Below are positions 1 through 11,000 of a stretch of DNA of 64,000 bases, one piece after another. The number at the start of each line of letters is the position of its first letter. The stretch's first letter is position 1. Under the pieces are notes generated by a model. The model worked only from the letters and a program-made list of their open reading frames with translations, did not search any database and had not been told where the DNA came from. Where the stretch lies: assembly GCA_038380795.1 (NCBI GenBank), contig CM076270.1, forward strand, positions 12,771,001 to 12,835,000, written 5' to 3'. Source of the DNA: Pyrocephalus nanus (Eukaryota; Chordata; Aves; Passeriformes; Tyrannidae). The position numbers and the translations under genes are program-made.

Positions 1-3000
1 AAATCCTCAAATTTACTTTCTAAACACACCTGTTAGCATCTGATTGGGTAAATACCAAAGCAACTGCCGCACTTCTCACAGGAAAACACTGCTCAAGAGC
101 ATCCAACCTGCTCTTTCAGAGTTTACTTCTTGTATTGGGTTTTCACATAGGCAGACTCATTTCATACAACACACCAACCTCTATGCTTAATTTGACTGGG
201 AAAGTTAAAATAGTCAGGTTATATAATGATGTTTATCTTTACATCAGGAAGTCAACTAAGAAGCTGTTAAGCTGATATTATATAACACAGCCCTGATTAT
301 AGAAAGTGTGGAGGAAGATGATCTAGGTTGGTGCATGTGGCAGTAATTGCTAATGAATATAATTAATATTGTTTTGGATGCTTTTGTTTTGGATGTTTTG
401 CAGCCTTCCAGAAGACGTTGGAGCATAAGCGGCCAGGCACTGAATTTTAATTGTTTATAAAAATTCTAATTGCACTATTCTATAGTTTAGGAACATATAT
501 TTAAATAAAACATTCTAAATAATGAAATAGAAGTCATATATCATTTCCTATAATGCTCGAGTTCCTGAGGTTGCTGGAATAACAAAACTCAGTCTTTTGT
601 AGGATTGTGAACTGTTCCAAACTCAATAGATAAACCTTACTATAAAAGCAAAGAAAGATGAAATTACTTCATACACACAGCATACAATCCCTAATTGAAC
701 AAGAGTTCAAACAACTTCAGAGTACACAAATTGCACAATAATAGGGGAAAAAAAATTTTAGACAAAAAGAAGTCCAGTTTTGTCTTACCTTCCCTATAAA
801 CAAGAATACGTTCTTCTACCAATCATACTCAGCTGGACTCTCTAACAGTAAGAATAAAGGCATCCTTGTATTCTGATCCAGATTGAATTAACCTAAGACA
901 AGTTTCGGTTATGAGAAGAAACTGGATATAGAATTCACAAATTAAAAATATGAAGCTTGTATTACCAGGGAAGCAGTCTTCTCTGTATAAAAAAGATTAA
1001 AGTCAAATAAGTAGTGTGAGGGGATCCCACAAGAATTCCATTGAGTAGGCTTAATTAAATTTGCTAAACTGTGATTTTTCTTAAATAAAACTTTGATTAA
1101 AGAATGAAGATTGGATCCTTCTGTGAGTAATAGGCAGCAACTTATTTTACCCACAACAATGAAGATGATAGACAAGAGTGAGCTGGTATTTCAACCGTTA
1201 ACAGTATATATAACCGGCATGTGACTCATGGGGTTGTGTGATATCGTAACTGCAAACTGTTTTGAAGAGAGTAGTCTTTAGTACCCTCATGAAAATTAGT
1301 TATAAGTAGTAGCTCTTGCAGAAAAAAAGGACACATGCTACCATTACATGTTTTCATTCAAGTAGAATGCTTCTACAAGAAGCTGTTTTCATCTCTTATA
1401 ACCCACAAAATTACAGATGATAAAGAAAAGATGCTCTCCTGAAAAGACAGCTCCTAGAAGCTGAGGCTGTGGCACACGATCCAATCTTATCTGACATCAG
1501 AGAATCCAGATAAGTGGAAGCATAATGAACAAGCTAACTTCACTCCCTTACTAGCCAGGGGAAATGAGGCTTCATTAGTTTCAGTGCTTCCCCAGTTAGC
1601 TGTAAAGAATTGCACTGAGTTTGCAGGTGAAGTGGAAGCTTCTCTGCAGCTGTCAGAGATCTTTTTATGAGCAACAACTCCCAGTTCTGAATGAATATGG
1701 GAAATCATCTGCTTTGTATATTATATGGTGACTGATACGGTGACTTTGGGCATTAAATGTGACAAAATTAAGACAGGATCAATTTTATTGTTCTTGTGCT
1801 GTGCTGGCCTCCTTGCTGCCAACAGCTGCCTGCTTCTATATCACACGTCCCCCCTAAGCACCAAGTCCTTCAACAGGCAGAGCAGTATGTGTGTTGTAAC
1901 AGGCTGCCTGTCCTAGGCAGTGTCCAACACAGGCTGTTGGTAGCAGTCACAAAAGAAGAGATTTTAACAGGGAAATCTGAAAGCAGGGAGAGGGGCCATT
2001 GGTCAGATCCTCATCTGCTTCTGGGGACAAGAGGACTAAAATGGCAGCCGGTTCCTGCTTCATATAATTGTCCTGGAGTTCCTATGCCAAGGGTCATTCT
2101 GGAGCATGGCCAGTGTTAGGCATAGCATAATGCTGACTTCTGTGCTGACCACACCAGTCACAATTTAAGTACAAGCCTCTCTGTATGTGCCTATAATGGT
2201 TTAAGTGACATTGCTTAAGTTGTGGCACAAATGATGCTCTGGTTCACGCCCAGTTTTCTCCTCCAAGGGAACTATAAAATTTCCTGAAAGCTGGAGCCTG
2301 AAAAAGACGATGTGTAATACAGGACAGTATTGCAGCACTGACTCTTACTACAAAGTTGCTAGTAAAAATGCCATTTGCCATTCATGAAATATTTTCTATA
2401 TGTGCTGGAATTTCAAATCCACTTTACATACTGAAGTGTAATACTGGTTTTTCTGGCTCAATTGCTTCCAATCAGCAAAAATACTCCTAGAATTGAAACA
2501 AACATCGCTCTCTGAGGTGCAATAAGGCTCACCTAATTGCTTCCTGACTTGCTGATCCATCATCCTGACCCAATCTTTGATGTTTCTTGTTTGTTTGTTT
2601 TTGTTTTGTTTTAAATTTATTCATTGTTGTTTTTTTTCTGAAGCTTAGTAACAAGTGAGAAATGCTCTCTCAGGGTGATATATATGGTATTATTTCTCTA
2701 TCCCCAGCACAATGACTGCATGTAATGAAATTATCTCTTGTTTAAAATAAAAAACAAAACCAACAAACCAACAACTTGGAAGCATCAAATCCTATTTATA
2801 AAAAAGTAGTTTCTTTATAGTGGTTCCTTTAATTGTTAAAAAAATATTTTTTTTGCCTTGTAACAATACATTTTTGTCAGTCAGCAAAATCAACCTAAAT
2901 GCTGCAGATGTCTCCTTTCTGCTAGCTAAATTTACGTTGTTCTTCCTCTCCTTCTGTATATATGTTCCTCTGACATCAAGAGGACTGTGGCCCCTTTAGG

Positions 3001-4039
3001 GTACATTTATTGCTGTTGTAAACAGTGAGAACTGATGAAGCCAGATGATGGAGGCTTCTGCCAATGTCCCTTCTCAGAATGCTTTCATTTCGAAAATACC
3101 AAACCGGTACCAGTTGCTGCCAAAACTCTGAGGAGGAAAACGGGACGTGTGTGTCAGTTAGCACTAAATGTATGTTCTGCTTTCTTCAATGAGATGTGTG
3201 AACACTTTCACAGTATACAGCTGTGGGAGGAGGAAAAACTCCTGGCACAAATCTAGGAACAAAACATGTGAGTATTGGGTAAGGAGAGAGGCCTTTTCTA
3301 GATCTAGGTTAGATTTGTTATAGTGTTTCCTTTAAGATTAGGTCTTTGCCATTGCCAGATCTAGTCCTGATTTTTAAACTTGAAATTTGGAAGAGTTGCC
3401 CAGGAGATTCTTTTTAAGTTCCTGGGGTAAGCTCTTGAACATTTGCAGTTGTGTCTAAATCAAAAAAGTGTAAATGGAAATGCAAACTTGGATCAAAAAA
3501 AAAAAAAAAATCATATCAGCAGGATTTTCTTTGAACTTTCAAGTCTCTCTCTGCTTCTCATAGGCACATACAGGGTTTGAAGTGTTTCAGATCTGAGGCT
3601 GTGGTTTATTGTCTGTCTGACTCAGAAACAAGGTAACATTCCCTCTCAGTACAAGCATTTGAGTTAACCCTAAATTCACCAGTTTTAATATATATTTCTC
3701 TTTAATGAGCAAATAGAATATTGTGCAAAGATCATTTAGCTCACGTGTCTTTCTATCTAAGTCATCCATTTCTATGCTCTGTCACCTCTTTGCTATCTTG
3801 CAAAACAGCAAGTTGTTTGTGTTGCCTTTGAAGGCACCTCATTACCATTTCCACAGTACTTCTGAGAAAGTAACTTTCATGATTCTGGTCAGTCTGTGAT
3901 GTCAGCCTATACGGCCCATTCCTTAAACTTTGCAACAAGCAAGGCTTTTCACGCTTTCTTCCTCCTTCGAATAAGCCTTCCTCCTCATCCTTTTCTCCGC
4001 CAGGATGACTGAAGGAAAAAAAAAAACCCAGCAAAAGGT
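1..4039. other. Upstream flank, no supportable gene
   Basis: AT-rich DNA without convincing exons. Reading frames here are short (up to about 107 codons), lack family resemblance I can recognise, and are not bounded by good splice sites. There is a TTTG-rich low-complexity stretch near 2588-2620 and a 16-nt A run at 3495-3510. It is probably intergenic 5' flank of DLG1. Distal enhancers cannot be excluded. Confidence 0.6.
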
Positions 4040-4437
4040 GGATGCCGATGCTCCGTGAGTCCCTTAATGCGTCGGCCGGCACGATCTGTGAGGTATCTGC
4101 GTCCTCCTGCCCGTCCCGTGCCCTCCTGTCAGGTAACGCGGCTCTGCCCGAGCGTGTTCACAGCAGGAGCCGCTCCGTGCCCGGCGACAGAGCCAACACA
4201 GATCTTTGGTCCGGTTTTGCCGAGTAACTCCGTCAGCTAAAGCAGGACAAGCGGTACCGCAGGTACGGGCGCACACCTGGGGCCGCCCCGCCCTCCCGCA
4301 GCACACGTCGAGCACCGCCAGCGGCGCGCCCGGAATGGCGGCGATGATCAGCGACGGGGACGCTCTGGGCGGCTTTCGCCCGTCCCTGTTCTCGCCCCCG
4401 TTGTCGTCCCGGTCCCCGTTGCCGCCCCGTCCCGCCG

Positions 4438-4494
4438 GAGCCAATGGCGCCCCGGCCTCCCCGCGGGGCCGGGCCGGGCCGGGGCGGGGCGGCC
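4438..4494 (+). promoter_or_regulatory. CCAAT box and GC boxes upstream of the DLG1 start
   Basis: CCAAT lies at 4441-4445, and a GGGGCGGGGCGG run at 4481-4492 gives overlapping Sp1-type GC boxes. Both sit 140-200 bp upstream of the presumed start-site region, a usual place for NF-Y and Sp1 motifs. Binding is inferred from motif match only. Confidence 0.6.
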
Positions 4495-4570
4495 CCTTTA
4501 AGGCGGGGGAAGCCCTCACCTGCCTCCTCCCCCGCCCGCCGTCAAGGTATCGGCCCCGCGCCGGGCCCTG

Positions 4571-4640
4571 ATTGGGCGCCCGTCGGGCCCGGTCACGTGG
4601 GGGGGGGCGCGCTCCCCACTGCCTTCAGGCCGCCATTTTG
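4571..4640. promoter_or_regulatory. Proximal promoter cluster: inverted CCAAT, CACGTG E-box, YY1 motif
   Basis: ATTGG (inverted CCAAT) is at 4571-4575, TCACGTGG with a perfect CACGTG E-box (USF/TFE3/MYC class) is at 4593-4600, and GCCGCCATTTTG at 4629-4640 is an exact reverse-orientation YY1 consensus (CAAAATGGCGGC on the - strand). YY1 elements of this type cluster at or just downstream of transcription starts, so the motif probably marks the start region of the DLG1 transcript, or of a divergent one. Confidence 0.65.
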
Positions 4641-4963
4641 TCTGGAAAGTTTGGAATTTCCGAGCAGTGCGGGAGGGAGGCGGCGGCGGGAGCGTTCTGG
4701 TCCTGCCCGCCTCGGCGCTGCCGCCACCGGCCTGCTCGCCGCCCTGCACCGCGCTGTCCCGCCCGGCCCACGCCGCCCCGTGTCCCGCTGAGGCGCCGCG
4801 GCGGCGCCGGCAGGAGCCCCGCTCGGAGCCGCTCGCCCGGCGGGTGGGTCAGGCGGGGCGGCCGCCCTCCCCTCGCGCCCGCCCGGCAGGGGGCGCCGCC
4901 CCCCCGCGCCGCGCTCGGAGTTGTACGGCGGAGCCCCTGGGGCGGCCCCGGACGCGGAGCGCG
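4641..4963 (+). other. DLG1: DLG1 5' untranslated region (approximate)
   Basis: This very GC-rich stretch lies between the promoter motifs and the start codon. It has no ATG in any frame, as expected of a leader that hands ribosomes to the ATG at 4964. GC content and potential secondary structure are high. The true cap site is not visible and could be anywhere around 4600-4700. An additional upstream noncoding exon is also possible. Confidence 0.6.
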
Positions 4964-4982
4964 ATGCCCGTCAAGAAACAAG
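4964..4982 (+). CDS. DLG1: DLG1 coding exon 1 (MPVKKQ, beta/L27 isoform start)
   Basis: The exon carries ATG CCC GTC AAG AAA CAA plus the first base of an Asp codon, followed by a GTGAGC donor (phase 1). Mammalian DLG1 starts MPVRKQDTQR, so only Arg4 to Lys differs. The start context has a purine at -3 but C at +4, so it is moderate. I see no ATG between the YY1-type motif at 4629-4640 and this codon, which favours it as the first start of the CpG-island transcript. The reading frame is open upstream but lacks an ATG, so an N-terminal extension is not expected. The six residues begin the N-terminal edge of the L27 domain. Confidence 0.96.
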
Positions 4983-5258
4983 GTGAGCGCCGCCCGCACG
5001 CGGCCGCCGGAGTCCCGCTGACTGCGGCTGCTGCTGCTGCCTCCGCGGCGGGACGGGCCGGGACCGCGCGGGCGGGGGGGCGGCGGGAGCAGCCGGGCTG
5101 CGGGCGGTGCGAGCGCGCCTGGGGCACCGTCCCGCCCGCGCTCTCCCGGCTACGAACAAAGGAGCTGGGGCGGCCCCGGCCGCGGGGGTTTGTTGTATCC
5201 CCGGGGCTCCTGCCCGGAGCGCCCGGGTCAGCGGTGTGTGTCTGGTCTCCGCTTGCAG
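4983..5258 (+). other. DLG1 intron 1, 276 nt, stop-free in the DLG1 frame
   Basis: The intron has a GTGAGC donor and a TTGCAG acceptor, inside the CpG island. Its length is 92 x 3 and the DLG1 frame has no stop through it, so a retained intron would insert 92 residues rich in Ala, Arg, Gly and Pro (including an alanine run from GCTGCTGCTGCTGCC around 5026-5042) between residue 6 and the L27 core. High GC and short length are features that favour intron retention. Confidence 0.85.
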
Positions 5259-5390
5259 ATACCCAGCGAGCCCTGCGCCTCCTGGAGGAATACCGCTCCA
5301 AGCTGAGCCAGGCGGAGGACCGGCAGCTGCGGAACTCCATCGAGCGTGTCATCAGCATCTTCCAAAGTAACCTTTTCCAGGCGTTGATAG
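5259..5390 (+). CDS. DLG1: DLG1 coding exon 2 (L27 domain core)
   Basis: This 132-nt exon has acceptor GCTTGCAG and donor GTAAAG, phase 1 on both sides. With exon 1 it encodes residues 7-50, from [16 protein letters not shown] to SNLFQALI. This is the core of the L27 domain, a helical heterodimerisation module that pairs DLG1 with partners such as CASK or MPP proteins and multimerises the scaffold. Arg36-Val-Ile-Ser39 matches the CaMKII site described at Ser39 of rat SAP97 (family knowledge; RxxS is visible). The sequence is GC-rich like the surrounding CpG island. There is no frameshift or stop, and the length equals that expected from mammalian protein alignment. Confidence 0.97.
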
Positions 5391-5712
5391 GTAAAGGCTG
5401 ACTTCTTTCAGTTTGTGCGCAAGCCAGCCAGTTCTTGCTTGTGCGTTAAAAGGAAAAAGATATTTTGCCCCTACGGTAGAAGCTGTGTGCTTCTTGTTGT
5501 GTTTTTGTTTTGCATAGTAACACACGTGCTGTTAGAGATCAACATTTCACTTGTTACATTCACTTACTTTATTTGAGGCTTTTGACCGGCCCAAACTGTG
5601 GTGCAGTTTTTTCTTCTATGACATATTATTGTAGATTAATTTACTTTAGACCGTTTTTCCACATATGTTTGTTCACCTGATATCTAAGGAGGGTGTGGGG
5701 TTTTTTCTTTCC

Positions 5713-5730
5713 TTTTTTTTTTTTTTTTTT
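5713..5730 (+). repeat. Poly-T tract (18 nt)
   Basis: Homopolymer T run shortly after exon 2, preceded by T-rich sequence from 5700. Low-complexity, likely length-variable. Confidence 0.85.
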
Positions 5731-8022
5731 GGTCCATATGTAACAGGTTGATAAATGAATTGGAATGTTTTTAATCTAGAGTAAGACTCGGGCAATTCCC
5801 ACTGAAGAATCTCTAAAAACATCACAAAGTGTATAACTGAAGTGCAAACTTAATTTAAATGAGAAGAAACCTAATGCTTCAGGGAGTACTACAATCATTT
5901 TTTCCCTGTTGTTGCATCTTGAAGTGTAGTGAAAGCACTACTGATTCTCAGTTTAGTGTACTTGTAGTGCTAGACTTCAAATATTCCTGTAAATTCTTAG
6001 AAGTACTTGCATATAATTTTGAATTTCCTGCATGTCTGTTTGGAAAAAAATAGCATAAATAGAACTTGAAGAATCTTGTCTTTATTTGGAAACTTCTGCA
6101 GTGAGATGTCGTTTTGCCTTCACTGATTGTCACTATCTCTATGACAGCTAATGCTAGTTTACCCTCAAGAATAAAATTTGGTCTGCATCCTTGTCTTTTA
6201 ACAAAGTAACCATTGTGTGAATCGTATTAATGACAAACACGGTAGCTATATTTGTAATTTGGCTTACTGAATGGTTAGTGTTGTAGGGGTGTGCATCTTC
6301 CTTCATAGTGCTGCAGCTTCTTTGAATCTGTGTTGTGTGAAAACACAGGGACAGCCAAAATATAAACATGCATTGCTGCATATGGAATATTTTCTTCTGG
6401 AGCAGTTGTTTCATCTTGTGCAGGTTTTCAGAAGTCAGTAATTGTGCTATGTTTTTTTTCTTATCATCCAAGTTCATAAAGGATAGTTGTGAAAATATGT
6501 CAGTTACAAGGATCTTTTCCTTAAAGGAACCTTTAATTTCTCTTCAACACTCAGTTGATGCTAATCAGCTCCATGATGAAGAACCAGACATAATCTTTGT
6601 GGGGCCATGTGTGAACGGAATTCACTCATTGGTGGATCAAACTGTTGAAGTCTTATGTCAGAAGCTTAGTGTACTTTGTTTGCGAAGCCTAGCCATGATG
6701 ATGATGTACTGTACCCAGAAAATTTCAATGTTGGCTACCCTTTTTGTTGTTCTGGGTGTGTGTATGTATGTGTTTTGGGGTTTGCTTTAGGTTTTTAAGG
6801 TCCATGCAGTACTCTTTTCTCCCCTTCATTGAATAAGATACCAGTCTATTAGCCTTGGATATTCAAATCTGCAAGGCATAGTTTCTTCTACTATCCACAT
6901 ACAAATTTTCATTGTTTATAAATCTACACCTCATAGTAGTAAACTTCAAATAGCAGGCAGCCTCATGTCTGCTGGCTTTGTTCTGCAGGAGCAGAAAACA
7001 GGAATGTGTTGTTGCCTGGGTGGGCTCCATGGCCTGTTTTCTGATCTTGCACGTCACAGCTGTGGGACCCTGGTTCTTGCGGAGTTCAGTTCATTTCTCT
7101 GTGCACAGTAAGAGCTTCTTGGACATGTTGCATTAACTTTGCATTTCCTGGCTCTCTCACTGTATGATTGTTTATTAGAGTGCATGCATATATTCCCAAG
7201 CCATTTGTCAGAAGGCTGGTACTTTGCAAGCACTTCATGCTGTCGGCTTGAGTTTTTTTCCTTTAACCTGCTCCTTTCTGTGGAAATCCATCAGGGAAGC
7301 TCTTGTCCATGGGAGGCTGCTCCTGGCTGTTGTTTTCCTGGAAACATCTTTTTTATGGTGTGACTACCATGAAGAGTGGAAAAGATGTGGTCTGGAGTAT
7401 GGCTGCAGTTACTGGGAAGACCTTGAGCCTGCTTGTCCTCTTTCTAGGAGGATGCTGGATGAAGTATTCAGTTGAGCTGTGGGTTAGGCTTACCTGGAGT
7501 ACTCCATTGTTCGTTGCTTAATGGCTGAATTTTAAGAGAAGTTGCCTTTTAGAGAAGTTGTGATGTGTTCCCAACTTAAATAGCCAGTGCTATTCTGACA
7601 GCAAATTTCTGACTCAACTATACCAAATTATTTCACTTACAGATACTTCTTCCAGCAAGTGTGCTACTTTTAGTTTCTAAGGGTTTTTTCTTTTTTAATT
7701 TTTTAAATAAAATAGTACTAAAAAATTGCAACCAAACTTCACCCATTATTTTCTGCTTTTTCTGCCAAGTTACTTGCACTATATCCAAGACCTGCCTGTC
7801 TGTGCTGGGTTTGTGAAAGCTGCAGTCAGGATCTGCTGTCAACTTCTTGTATCTTTTTTAGTACAGTTTTTGACTTGGCAATCAAAAGCAAGAAACAGAA
7901 ATAACTTTATGCACAGAAATATATCTTTGGGTTTATAATGGAGGAAATTAAATATTCCTGAAAACTACACTGATTTTAACAGAGTTTCCTGTATTTAGAT
8001 GCACATGAAGGAATTAAGGTGT

Positions 8023-8024
<2 letters not shown>

Positions 8025-8060
<36 letters not shown>
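8025..8060 (+). repeat. 36-nt poly-T tract
   Basis: An uninterrupted run of 36 T. It is long enough to be the poly(A) tail of an insertion in - orientation, but the DNA to its right shows no recognisable element or clear target duplication. Confidence 0.9.
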
Positions 8061-8061
<1 letters not shown>

Positions 8062-11000
8062 TAATTTCCATTTGGGTGCTGAAGGATAAATAGCATTACT
8101 TTTCTCATTTGAGCCTTTTTTTATGTTGTCCTCTCCTTTTAGTGCTATCAATAAAATTTTAGTTCAGCAATCTATAAGCTTGACCTTTTACCTAAATTAT
8201 GGCTTTAAATGATTTGAATTAGACCAGTAACCAGTTGGTGTGAACAGCCAGTGTCACAAGATTGACATTGCAACAGTGTTATATTTTAAGTGAGATAACT
8301 GTAAGAACTTCAAATTAGTAACAAAAGTAATCAGATATGACTTCCTTAAAACAGTATGTGCAAAAGCGCCTTTTTTTAATTTTGTCTTCTGTGATGTGGT
8401 GACTTCCATTGCTTCTACCAGCTATGTGTCATAATGTCTAGTACTTCAATTAAATGAAGGTCAAGAGCCTGTAATTAAAATCAACTTGAGAATAGTGTCA
8501 GTTTCAAGTAAATTTCCTTTTGTAGAGGCTCAAAAATGTGTGGTACCTTTTCTTTTCCAGCTTATGACTTCTTGGTGGCAGTTAAAAAGGCTTGCTATTG
8601 ATATTCTGATCATTGGTGAGGTGAATGAGTTTATTAAGAGACCAAAGGAAGATACTGACATATAGAACCATGGGATAGACTTAATTTCACTTTGGTAAAG
8701 TATTTGATATTTTTCTTCAAATAGTGAAAATAGAAAAAATTCTGCAGATGAGTTTTTTTTCTAGTTTAGATTCTCTTTTGCCTTCTCTAGAAGCTGCAGG
8801 TTCTTGAAAAGGTACCTATATATTTGTCTTCTTGAAAACATAGGAAGAAAAACACTTGCATGCATCACTTCTGAGAGAAGAACGTGAAGCAGACTTCTGT
8901 TTACACACAGAATCTTTTTGCTTAATTGAAGTCTGCTTTTAATGGGTGTCATGCTGTTGTTGACCATATTAAAATAGTCTTCTAAAATTAAAAATATTAT
9001 AGCTATAACTAGAAACATGAAGTAGTTTGCTACTTCAAAAACATTCCTTTTTCTCACAATAACTGACTCTATTTGCGCAGTTGCCAGAAAAAGGGAAATT
9101 TAGAAATCTTTACATACACTGGCAATGGAGTTGGCTGTGCTACCCTTCTTGCCTAAAATGGGGTGGATTTTTTTATATCTATGTTATTTTTTAGTTATGC
9201 ATATACAGGCTTTTTAGCCTAAAATAGCAGATCTGACTAGGGAAGGTTGAATGTGTTAAATTTCATATGTGTAAGCAATCTCATTTCACTTGGAGTCCCT
9301 TTGCATGAAGATCTGCCTTGAGAATTGTGCTTATGCATTGGCTCTTCTTAACACTAAACATCCAGTGTGAGAAATTTTGAATTTAAAATAATCCTTACTA
9401 AACCAAAGAACAGCTTCCCTCTGGTAACCATCAAGTGTTTTTAACCATAGTTTGGATTCATTAGCTTTATGAATTGGACAGAGTATATTAAAAATGCTGA
9501 TAATACATTTTTAAACCCCCAAAAAAGAAGTTCCTCTGAAAATTTTGAAAAAAAAAAAAATGGATGGTTGAATCAAGTAAACTCTTTGTTCAGGTTTCTC
9601 AGCAGTCTGACTGGGACTGAAAATTCTAGGAATTTAAAACATACTCTGCAGATTTCTCGTCTCTGTCCACAATGGCTTTCTGAACTACAGTAGGAAAACA
9701 ACCCTAGATTTTAGACTGAAGTAGACTGGATTGGGTCATCACTCCTCAAAGTTGGTACCTTTTGAAGTGGACTAACCACATTCCTGCGCCATGGCATGTG
9801 GCCTCAGCTCTCTGAGCTCTGTGTGGCATCTCTGTAGATGTTGTTGTTCTTCTCGATGCTTCTCAGTCAGCCACCCTGGAGGTAAGTTTCATACTTGCTG
9901 GCTAAATTGAAATCAAACACAGTTAAAGCAGAAGCTCCTTCTGAACTGAAACTAAAAGTACTTGCTTTTGGGGAATACTAGCCTTTATTTCAGCAATGTA
10001 GTTAGTTAATAGAGCATATGGCATGATGACACAGTTAACTGCGAATCAGCTCAGGCCTTCCCATTTTCAAAGGTTACTGAGGCCTTGGTGCAAGTTCTTT
10101 CAGGCTCAGTTGAGTAATATTTATATCAAGAGTCCAGAAATTATTTTGACAATATGTTGAGGATCAGATAGATAAATTTTTAGATAATAATTTGTTGTTG
10201 TTATTATTATCATTATGTTTTTTGTTAGAGGAAGATTTAGGGAGAATTAGATCTTCTGTAATGCTGAAATTGTTGCAAGTGCCAATTTTTCACATTGAAA
10301 TCTTACTGTTGCTGCATTTTTTGTGACTTTTTCCCCAGATTGCAGCTTCTGTAATACATCTTTGCTCATATTTGAGGCTGAAACACCCATGCAATATAAT
10401 CCTTGCAACTTTGAGGTATTTTTTGGCTTTTTGGATGAGTTTCCTAAGGATATATATGGCTATGCTTGCTATGGCCTCCTTTGAAGCTTAAACAGAAGTT
10501 GGTTAGTTTTAGAGAAATTTGACGTAGGATTTTATTTTCAAAGGTAATTAAGTACTTGATTATTTTCATCCAGATGGAGGGAGGATAAAATATTTCAGTT
10601 GATGCCCAATGACTGGAGTGTTACTGTAGTCACTGTCAGTATGTTTCTGCTGTGCACTTTGCCCAAATGTCAGAATGTCCCAGTTTTTGGAAGAACTTGA
10701 TGTTTTCCTCTCCAAGGCACCTAATAGCGAGTGAAACAGTCTCATTGCTCCTCCTTTTAAAAGAATTAGTTACCATTTTGTGTGTATATAGTGCAGTTTG
10801 ATAGTTTGCTTGCTTTTTAAAGTGTTTTCCATGCTGTGTTAAGTATATGTACATGGTGATGGAGCAACGTATTGAATTTTTGGGATTAGGTGCTGCTTTT
10901 GGTAGCCTAAAATAGCAAGTAAGACTAGTGTAAGCTGAGCAGCTACTGGCATGCAGATAAATAGTATTGTAGCAAAACTTTATCCTTGTGGTCATTGCAC

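Larger units (their letters stand above)
4040..5260. promoter_or_regulatory. DLG1: CpG island covering the DLG1 promoter, exon 1 and intron 1
   Basis: CpG dinucleotides and GC content jump sharply at about 4040 and fall after about 5260, against an AT-rich, CpG-poor background on both sides. The island contains CCAAT, GC-box, E-box and YY1-type motifs and no convincing TATA box. This fits a broad, housekeeping-type CpG-island promoter. The several overlapping long frames on both strands here (for example 4064-4519 and 4572-5021) are by-products of low stop-codon frequency in GC-rich DNA. Confidence 0.92.

Noticed and set aside
4064..4519. Antisense 151-codon frame in the CpG island
   Set aside because: Arg/Pro/Gly/Ala-rich composition is what GC-rich DNA gives by chance; there is no recognisable domain.
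4667..5401. One long + frame running through the promoter region, intron 1 and exon 2 as a single 244-codon gene
   Set aside because: It starts at GTG, not ATG, and exons 1 and 2 are separated by good GTGAGC and TTGCAG splice sites that restore the known DLG1 junction. The intron part is reported only as possible retention.
6368..6790. 140-codon + frame in intron 2
   Set aside because: No recognisable protein, hydrophobic low-information ends and no supporting signals; treated as intronic chance frame.
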